Origin: Zoogloeaceae bacterium
GTDB lineage: Bacteria; Pseudomonadota; Gammaproteobacteria; Burkholderiales; Rhodocyclaceae
Assembly (NCBI GenBank): GCA_031274855.1
Contig: JAISPO010000018.1
Span: forward strand, 1-5,012
DNA: 5,012 bases
Direction of reading: 5' to 3'
Under the pieces are notes generated by a model, which saw only the letters and a list, made by a program, of their open reading frames with translations, had not been told where the DNA came from and made no database searches. The position numbers were made by a program, and so were the translations under genes. Below are positions 1 through 3,482 of this stretch, piece by piece; positions within the stretch are counted from its first letter, which is position 1; the number at the start of each line of letters is the position of its first letter.

Positions 1-1
1 G

Positions 2-88
2 CCTGGTAGCGAACCGCGCTTTGAAACCATCAGCCGCGTTTGCGCCGCCTTGGGCGTACGCTTGGTCGCGCAACCTGCGCACTTTTAA
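2..88 (+). CDS. C-terminal end of XRE/HigA-like antitoxin (partial)
   Basis: Only the last 28 codons are inside the window, reading from base 2 to the TAA at 86-88; the start lies to the left. The visible peptide contains PRFETISRVCAALGVRLVAQ. This resembles the end of the helix-turn-helix domain of putative addiction-module antidote proteins (HigA-like, XRE family), in which a last helix of the form (T)ISRVxxALGVRL is followed by a short beta strand and the stop. Such antitoxins normally bind their own promoter and neutralise a RelE/HigB-like toxin encoded directly upstream; that partner would be off the left edge. With so little sequence the family call rests on one helix and tail, and an ordinary XRE regulator is the main alternative. 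No clear Rho-independent terminator follows the stop. Confidence 0.6.
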   Translation, partial: PGSEPRFETISRVCAALGVRLVAQPAHF

Positions 89-147
89 ATCCCGTTGCAA
101 AAATACCACACTCATTCTGCCAAAAGCGCGAAAACTCAGGTTTTTCC

Positions 148-176
148 TTGCCCGGGCTGTGGCTTGCGAGCAAAAT
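148..176 (+). promoter_or_regulatory. Candidate sigma-70 promoter of the porin gene
   Basis: TTGCCC at 148-153 (4 of 6 to TTGACA) is followed after 17 bases by CAAAAT at 171-176 (4 of 6 to TATAAT). Transcription would start near 183 and give a leader of about 90 bases before the porin ATG. The match is modest. TTGCGA at 164-169 is another -35-like word, but no good -10 follows it. Confidence 0.35.
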
Positions 177-257
177 CTCAACCACTTTCATTACGAAAGT
201 TAAGCGGTTTTTAGTGGTCAACCACGTGGAGCCATTAACAAACCGCGATCTCAACCA
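175..257 (+). repeat. Three direct copies of TCAACCA in the porin leader
   Basis: TCAACCA occurs at 178-184, 218-224 and 251-257. Copies 1 and 3 share the longer word ATCTCAACCA (175-184 and 248-257); copies 1 and 2 share TCAACCAC. Spacings are 40 and 33 bases, roughly whole numbers of helical turns. Copy 2 lies inside the near-palindrome GTGGTCAACCAC (214-225), which runs into the perfect palindrome CCACGTGG (222-229). The pattern is visible directly; a regulator-binding role is inference. Confidence 0.45.
184..246 (+). other. Inverted repeats in the porin 5' leader
   Basis: Three perfect inverted repeats are visible: ACTTTC/GAAAGT (184-189 with 195-200, 5-base loop), GTTAA/TTAAC (199-203 with 235-239) and GCGGTTT/AAACCGC (204-210 with 240-246). 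The last two cross each other, so in RNA they would form a pseudoknot or be alternatives. All lie before the Shine-Dalgarno sequence at 261-266, which stays outside the stems. A structured leader is inference from complementarity only; no energy was calculated. Confidence 0.35.
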
Positions 258-272
258 AATAGGAGATTTACT

Positions 273-1373
273 ATGCAAAAGAAACTTATCGCTCTGGCTG
301 TTGCCGGTCTGGTTTCGGGCGCTGCTTTCGCCCAGTCCAACGTCACCATCTATGGCATCGCTGACGTCGCCTATGGCTACGTTCAAGCGGATGACGTCAA
401 GTCCATCCACGCGATCGAATCCGGCGGCCTGTCGCCTTCCCGTATCGGCTTCAAGGGCGTGGAAGACCTCGGCAACGGCGTCTCGGCTCTGTTCGTGCTC
501 GAATATGGCCTGATGATGGACCGAGGCGGTTCTGCCCAGGCCGAATTTGGTTTTGAACCCGCTGCTGGTATCGGTGTGGCCCGTCAGCAACTGGTTGGCC
601 TGACTGGCGGCTTCGGTACTGTGGTTGCGGGCCATGCCCAAACCGCGGGCTATGACTTTGCCTGCGCCACCAGCGCCTACACGGGCGGCTTGATGGATGC
701 CTATCGCAATGCCTCCGTCGGCACCCTGCTGAGCTGCACCAACTTTGGCCGTGCCGGCAACGCCTTTGCCTACATTTCGCCGTCCTTTGGCGGCCTGACG
801 ATCGCCTACAACCACGCCCGCGTGACTGAAGGGATTATTGGTTCAACCATGGATATCAATGATTCCTCGGCCAACCTGATCGCTGTCAAGTACGCCAATG
901 GCCCGATCGCCGCGCAGGCGGTCTATTCCAAGGTCACCCTCGACAAGACTGCAGCGGATCTGGGTGTGGGTGATCTCAAGGAATGGGGTATCAATGGTTC
1001 GTATGACTTCAACATTGCGAAGGTTTATGCTTCGTATCAAGAGTCTGATTTGACCAAGCTTGACGGCAAAAACAAGCAGTGGGGCATTTCGGCCTCCTTC
1101 CCGATCGGCGGTACCGCTGGCGCCATTCACGCCGGTTATACCGAGGGTAAGTTCAATGATGGTATGGCCAAGACCGGCAAGCTGAAGGCCTACACGATTG
1201 CCTATACCCATGGCCTGTCGAAGCGGACCACCGCCTACGCCGGCTATACCCACCTGAAGAACAACGACCAGATGGATCGTGGCGTGACACTGCCCTCAAA
1301 AGGCGGCGCGCTTGGTCTTGCTGATGGCGCCAAGTCCAGCATCTTCGGCGTTGGTCTGCGTCACTCCTTCTAA
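273..1373 (+). CDS. Gram-negative outer-membrane porin (betaproteobacterial type)
   Basis: This 366-residue protein is a complete general porin, expected to form a trimeric 16-strand beta barrel passing small solutes across the outer membrane. Residues 1-20 are a signal peptide (MQKK, hydrophobic core, AFA before the cut), leaving a mature start QSNVTIYGIADVAYGY, the usual first strand of this family. Amphipathic strands with aromatic girdles continue to the C-terminal GVGLRHSF, whose final Phe is the BAM recognition signal. Familiar landmarks are SRIGFKGVEDLGNG (56-69) and QLVGLTGGFGTV (106-117). The region that should form constriction loop L3 (about 120-165) holds the only two cysteines, C131 and C155. 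The ATG follows AGGAGA (261-266) at good spacing. The gene is monocistronic: a leader precedes it and a strong terminator follows. Substrate preference cannot be read from the sequence. Confidence 0.93.
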   Translation: MQKKLIALAVAGLVSGAAFAQSNVTIYGIADVAYGYVQADDVKSIHAIESGGLSPSRIGFKGVEDLGNGVSALFVLEYGLMMDRGGSAQAEFGFEPAAGIGVARQQLVGLTGGFGTVVAGHAQTAGYDFACATSAYTGGLMDAYRNASVGTLLSCTNFGRAGNAFAYISPSFGGLTIAYNHARVTEGIIGSTMDINDSSANLIAVKYANGPIAAQAVYSKVTLDKTAADLGVGDLKEWGINGSYDFNIAKVYASYQESDLTKLDGKNKQWGISASFPIGGTAGAIHAGYTEGKFNDGMAKTGKLKAYTIAYTHGLSKRTTAYAGYTHLKNNDQMDRGVTLPSKGGALGLADGAKSSIFGVGLRHSF

Positions 1374-1406
1374 TCGACTTTTGTCGATCTGAAGTAGCAA
1401 GTAGCA
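1373..1406 (+). other. Small hairpin and tandem heptamer after the porin stop
   Basis: ATCGAC-TTTT-GTCGAT (1373-1388) is a perfect 6-base-pair hairpin beginning at the last base of the porin stop codon. It is followed by two adjacent copies of AGTAGCA (1393-1399 and 1400-1406). The hairpin has no U-tract after it, so it is not itself an intrinsic terminator; it could protect the 3' end of the porin mRNA. That role is speculative. Confidence 0.3.
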
Positions 1407-1410
1407 TCTC

Positions 1411-1439
1411 AAAACGGCCACCTTCGGGTGGCCGTTTTT
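1411..1439 (+). terminator. Rho-independent terminator of the porin gene
   Basis: A perfect 12-base-pair stem (AAAACGGCCACC, 1411-1422, with GGTGGCCGTTTT, 1427-1438) is closed by a C(UUCG)G tetraloop, an unusually stable loop, and runs into TTTTT at 1435-1439 and further T-rich DNA. The A-run on the left arm could let it work in both directions. It isolates the porin transcript from the toxin-antitoxin genes downstream. Confidence 0.92.
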
Positions 1440-1475
1440 CTTTGGTTTCTTTAGGGTTTTTTCGCTTTATCGGGC

Positions 1476-1506
1476 CAGTGTATACTTTGCCAATTCCGTA
1501 TCGGAG
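1476..1506 (+). promoter_or_regulatory. Promoter and operator candidates of the first TA module
   Basis: TATACT at 1481-1486 is a good -10 box (5 of 6) with only a weak T-rich -35 (1458-1463) at 17 bases. It lies within the imperfect palindrome CAGTGTATACTTTG (1476-1489, centred on GTATAC). A second inverted repeat, TCCG-TAT-CGGA (1495-1505), lies between the expected start of transcription (about 1493) and overlaps the Shine-Dalgarno GGAG (1503-1506). Type II antitoxins usually repress their own promoter, so both palindromes are plausible operators. Confidence 0.5.
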
Positions 1507-1514
1507 ACTTAATC

Positions 1515-1793
1515 ATGTCCGAAGCCATGTTCACGATGGAACAACTGGAGCCGGAACTGCGCAACAAGCTGATGGCCGAAGCCGAGGCCGAACGCCGTTC
1601 CGTTGCTCAAATCGTGATTGATCTGATCCGCAATCACTTCGAGGAACGCCGCCAAGCCAGCTACAACGCCTTTTTGCGCCGCTGCGTGGAAGCGGGAGAT
1701 GCCGATATCCGCGCCGGACGGTTCCACACGAACGAAGAAGTTTCTGCCGAATTTGCCGCACTCCGCGCCACGGTTCGCGCTGAAGCAGCGTGA
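1515..1793 (+). CDS. Type II antitoxin, ribbon-helix-helix-like (first TA module)
   Basis: This 92-residue protein has the layout of an antitoxin: an N-terminal DNA-binding part and an acidic, probably flexible C-terminal part. Residues 5-45 (MFTMEQLEPELRNKLMAEAE, then an RRSVAQIVIDLIRNHFEER stretch) fit a short strand plus two helices of the ribbon-helix-helix/MetJ-Arc type. Residues 50-80, with AFLRRCVEAGDADIRAGRF and NEEVSAEF, match the toxin-wrapping tail seen in antitoxins paired with ParE/RelE-like toxins. The start follows GGAG (1503-1506) by 8 bases; ATG at 1527 is a less likely alternative. Its stop overlaps the next gene by 4 bases, so the two are translationally coupled. The expected job is to bind the downstream toxin and autorepress through the palindromes upstream. 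The exact antitoxin subfamily is uncertain. Confidence 0.82.
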   Translation: MSEAMFTMEQLEPELRNKLMAEAEAERRSVAQIVIDLIRNHFEERRQASYNAFLRRCVEAGDADIRAGRFHTNEEVSAEFAALRATVRAEAA

Positions 1794-2071
1794 AAGTTCT
1801 CTGGTCGACGCAAGCAAAACGGCAGCGCCGCGCTGTGTGGAACTACATTGCCGCCGATAATCCTCGCGCCGCCAATCACATGGATGAGCTGTTTGAAGCC
1901 GCCGCAAACAGATTGGCCGTGCATCCGAAGATGGGCAAGATTGGCGAGATACCCGATACCCGCGAGCTGATACCGCATAAAAGCTATCGCATGGTGTACA
2001 GAATCACTGAGGACACGATCTGGATCGTGACCCTGATCCACACCGCCCGTGAATGGCTGCCATCTACGTAA
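1790..2071 (+). CDS. RelE/ParE-family toxin, ParE-like (first TA module)
   Basis: This 93-residue protein has the RelE/ParE superfamily pattern: an N-terminal strand (KVLWSTQAK), a helical hairpin (AVWNYIAADNPRAANHMDELFEAA, about 16-39), then a small sheet with P56-DTREL, SYRMVYRI (65-72) and WIVTLIHTAREW (78-89). The TREL and YRxVYR words and the terminal H-x4-W are typical of the ParE branch. Characterised ParE toxins poison DNA gyrase, while RelE relatives cleave mRNA on the ribosome; the target here is inferred only from similarity. It starts at GTG (1790-1792), overlapping the antitoxin stop as GTGA, with no strong ribosome site of its own. That suggests coupled, lower synthesis than the antitoxin. 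No frameshift or truncation is seen, so it is probably functional. No terminator follows directly. Confidence 0.86.
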   Translation: MKVLWSTQAKRQRRAVWNYIAADNPRAANHMDELFEAAANRLAVHPKMGKIGEIPDTRELIPHKSYRMVYRITEDTIWIVTLIHTAREWLPST

Positions 2072-2116
2072 GGATTTGGATCAACACTGCCATAACCGCC
2101 ACTGCGCCTCATGGCG

Positions 2117-2147
2117 TGATATAGTGAATACATATATTCATCAGGAG
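2117..2147 (+). promoter_or_regulatory. Extended -10 promoter and palindromic operator of relBE
   Basis: TGA-TATAGT at 2117-2125 is an extended -10 element (TGn plus 5 of 6), which can work without a good -35; none is seen. Directly on it begins the palindrome TGAATA-CATA-TATTCA (2125-2140, 6-base arms), which would cover the start of transcription near 2132. The Shine-Dalgarno AGGAG (2143-2147) sits 6 bases before the antitoxin ATG. A RelB-type repressor bound there would block RNA polymerase, the normal autoregulation of this family. Confidence 0.6.
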
Positions 2148-2153
2148 CGCGAT

Positions 2154-2381
2154 ATGGCTACATCCATTCGCCTTGTTCCGGAAATGGAGCAACGCCTCGA
2201 TTTTCTTGCCTCGCAAACCGGGCGCACCAAGGCGTATTACCTGCGCGAAATCATTGAGCAGGGCATTGAGGACATGGAGGACTACTACCTTGCCGCCGAT
2301 GTGCTGGAGCGCGTTCGCAAGGGCCAGGAGCAAACGCATTCTGCGGCAGCGGTGAGGAAAGACCTTGGCTTGGACAATTGA
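2154..2381 (+). CDS. relB: RelB-like antitoxin (second TA module)
   Basis: This 75-residue antitoxin belongs to the RelB-type group of ribbon-helix-helix proteins. The first strand ATSIRLVPEMEQRLDFLA is followed by helices containing GRTKAYYLREIIEQGIEDME (23-42), the classic N-terminal DNA-binding fold that dimerises. The tail, with AADVLERVRKGQEQTHSAA and a final RKDLGLDN, is the toxin-binding part. I chose ATG 2154 because AGGAG lies 6 bases upstream and the fold starts right there; the frame stays open upstream to an ATG at 2049, but that extension overlaps the toxin gene before it and would read through the promoter. The 3' end overlaps the toxin gene by 17 bases. Its likely role is neutralising the toxin and repressing the operon at the palindrome 2125-2140. 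Confidence 0.88.
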   Translation: MATSIRLVPEMEQRLDFLASQTGRTKAYYLREIIEQGIEDMEDYYLAADVLERVRKGQEQTHSAAAVRKDLGLDN

Positions 2382-2631
2382 TTACACCGATACGGCCAAA
2401 ACACAGCTACGCAAACTCGACAGAAGCGCCGCGCGGCGCATTGTCGATTTCATGGACGAGCGCGTTGCCGGAGCTGCTAATCCACGCCAAACCGGCAAGG
2501 CGTTGAGCGGCCCGCTGGGGGATCTCTGGCGCTACCGCGTGGGCGACTACCGGATACTTTGCGACATTCAGGATGGCGCTTTGCGCGTTCTGGTTGTGCA
2601 ACTGGGCAACCGCGACAAGATTTACCGCTAA
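2365..2631 (+). CDS. relE: RelE-family toxin (second TA module)
   Basis: This 88-residue protein is a RelE-type toxin, by family an endoribonuclease that cuts mRNA in the ribosomal A site. It opens with WTIDYTDTAKTQLRKLD, followed by a helical pair (ARRIVDFMDERVA) and the core LSGPLGDLWRYRVGDYRI (47-64), ending LGNRDKIYR. By position R63, R83 and Y87 correspond to R61, R81 and Y87 of E. coli RelE, which are needed for cleavage, so the active site looks intact; this alignment was done by eye. The start is TTG (2365-2367), set by GAGGAAA at 2354-2360 and by the usual MAWTI opening; no ATG is available nearby. The gene overlaps the antitoxin by 17 bases. Its stop overlaps the stop of lgt on the other strand (2628-2631). 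Confidence 0.88.
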   Translation: MAWTIDYTDTAKTQLRKLDRSAARRIVDFMDERVAGAANPRQTGKALSGPLGDLWRYRVGDYRILCDIQDGALRVLVVQLGNRDKIYR

Positions 2632-3407
2632 CGGCGGCGTAGCAGCAGGTAGAAACCGGCGGCGATCATGGGCAGGCTTAGCCATTGGCCCATGCTGATG
2701 AGGTAGGACTGGCCGAAAATACCGGCGTCGGGTTCGCGGAAGCATTCAGCGAGGGAACGGAAGACGCCGTAACCGATGAGGAACAGGCCGGAGACGGCGC
2801 CGCGCGGCCGCTGGCGGGCGGAATAGAGCCAGAGCAGAATGAACAGCAGCAGGCCTTCGCCGGTGGCTTCGTAAAGCGGAGAAGGGTGGCGGGGCAGGCT
2901 GTCGCCGGATTGCGGGAAGATCATGGACAGCGGGAAATCGGCGCTGGCGACGCGCCCCCAGAGTTCGCCATTGATGAAGTTGCCGATGCGGCCCGCCAGC
3001 AGCCCCAGTGGCACCAGTGGCGCGATGAAGTCGGTGACTTGGAAGAAAGTCCGCCCCGTGCGCCGCGCCCAGAGCGCCATTGCGCCGAGTACGCCGAGAA
3101 AGCCGCCGTGGAAGCTCATGCCGCCTTTCCAGATGGCGAAAATTTCCAGCGGATGGGTGGCGTACCAAACAGGTTCATAGAAGATGACTTGACCGAGCCG
3201 TCCGCCCAGAATAACGCCGAGCACGCCGTAGAAAAGCAGGTCGTCGAGCGCCTGCGGGGGAATGCCGTGCCAGGGCTGCGCCGCCGCCCGCCGCCGCCCC
3301 ATGAGCAGAAACGCGATGAAACCGGCAAGGTACATGAGGCCGTACCAGCGAATCGCCAGCGGGCCGAGAGAAATGGCAACCGGATCGAATTGGGGATGGA
3401 CGAACAT
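2628..3407 (-). CDS. lgt: Prolipoprotein diacylglyceryl transferase (Lgt)
   Basis: This 259-residue inner-membrane enzyme transfers a diacylglyceryl group from phosphatidylglycerol to the lipobox cysteine of prolipoproteins, the first step of lipoprotein maturation. About seven membrane helices are visible, for example LMYLAGFIAFLLM and GLLLFILLWLY. The Lgt signature GRIGNFINGELWGR lies at 139-152, and the essential histidine is H100 in SFHGGFLG. H100, R140, N143 and G151 correspond to H103, R143, N146 and G154 of E. coli Lgt. The start is the ATG at 3407-3405, where homology begins (MFVHPQFDPVAISLGPLAIRWYG); the reading frame stays open upstream into ilvD antisense, but that extension is not Lgt-like. 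No Shine-Dalgarno is visible before the ATG, so initiation may be weak. It diverges from ilvD and converges with relE. Confidence 0.96.
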   Translation of the reverse strand: MFVHPQFDPVAISLGPLAIRWYGLMYLAGFIAFLLMGRRRAAAQPWHGIPPQALDDLLFYGVLGVILGGRLGQVIFYEPVWYATHPLEIFAIWKGGMSFHGGFLGVLGAMALWARRTGRTFFQVTDFIAPLVPLGLLAGRIGNFINGELWGRVASADFPLSMIFPQSGDSLPRHPSPLYEATGEGLLLFILLWLYSARQRPRGAVSGLFLIGYGVFRSLAECFREPDAGIFGQSYLISMGQWLSLPMIAAGFYLLLRRR

Positions 3408-3435
3408 CGGGCAAAGTGATGGATGCGGAGACGCT

Positions 3436-3457
3436 GATTTTAGCAAGAGGTAAAATC
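3436..3457. promoter_or_regulatory. Symmetric divergent promoter region between lgt and ilvD
   Basis: GATTTTA (3436-3442) and TAAAATC (3451-3457) form a perfect 7-base inverted repeat with an 8-base centre. This places a TAAAAT -10-like box (5 of 6) on the plus strand at 3451-3456 facing ilvD, and an identical box on the minus strand at 3442-3437 facing lgt. Both predict leaders of about 20 bases. Neither has a good -35. The repeat could instead be a regulator site or a weak hairpin. There is no room for a classic ilv leader-peptide attenuator. Confidence 0.45.
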
Positions 3458-3482
3458 GCCGCTTGTCTTCAGGAGATTCACC

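Noticed and set aside
130..157. AAAAC-TCAG-GTTTT hairpin and GCCCGGGC palindrome as terminator of the left-edge antitoxin
   Set aside because: The hairpin stem is only 5 base pairs and nearly all A-T, and the GC palindrome has no loop or T-run after it, so neither fits an intrinsic terminator.
30..815. Minus-strand open frame of 261 codons opposite the porin start
   Set aside because: It is antisense to the porin signal peptide and first strands and to the leader; low-complexity GC-driven composition and no domain.
2105..2116. CGCC-TCAT-GGCG hairpin between the two TA modules as a terminator
   Set aside because: Four base pairs only and no T-tract follows; more likely chance within the relBE promoter region.
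2049..2153. Longer N-terminus for the RelB-like antitoxin starting at 2049
   Set aside because: It would overlap the previous toxin gene and read through the promoter and palindrome; the residues are His/Cys-rich with no fold, while ATG 2154 has AGGAG at 6 bases.
2685..3419. Plus-strand open frame of 244 codons opposite lgt
   Set aside because: Its composition (Glu/Ala/Arg/Gln rich, no hydrophobic core) mirrors the Lgt membrane protein read backwards; no family features or ribosome site.
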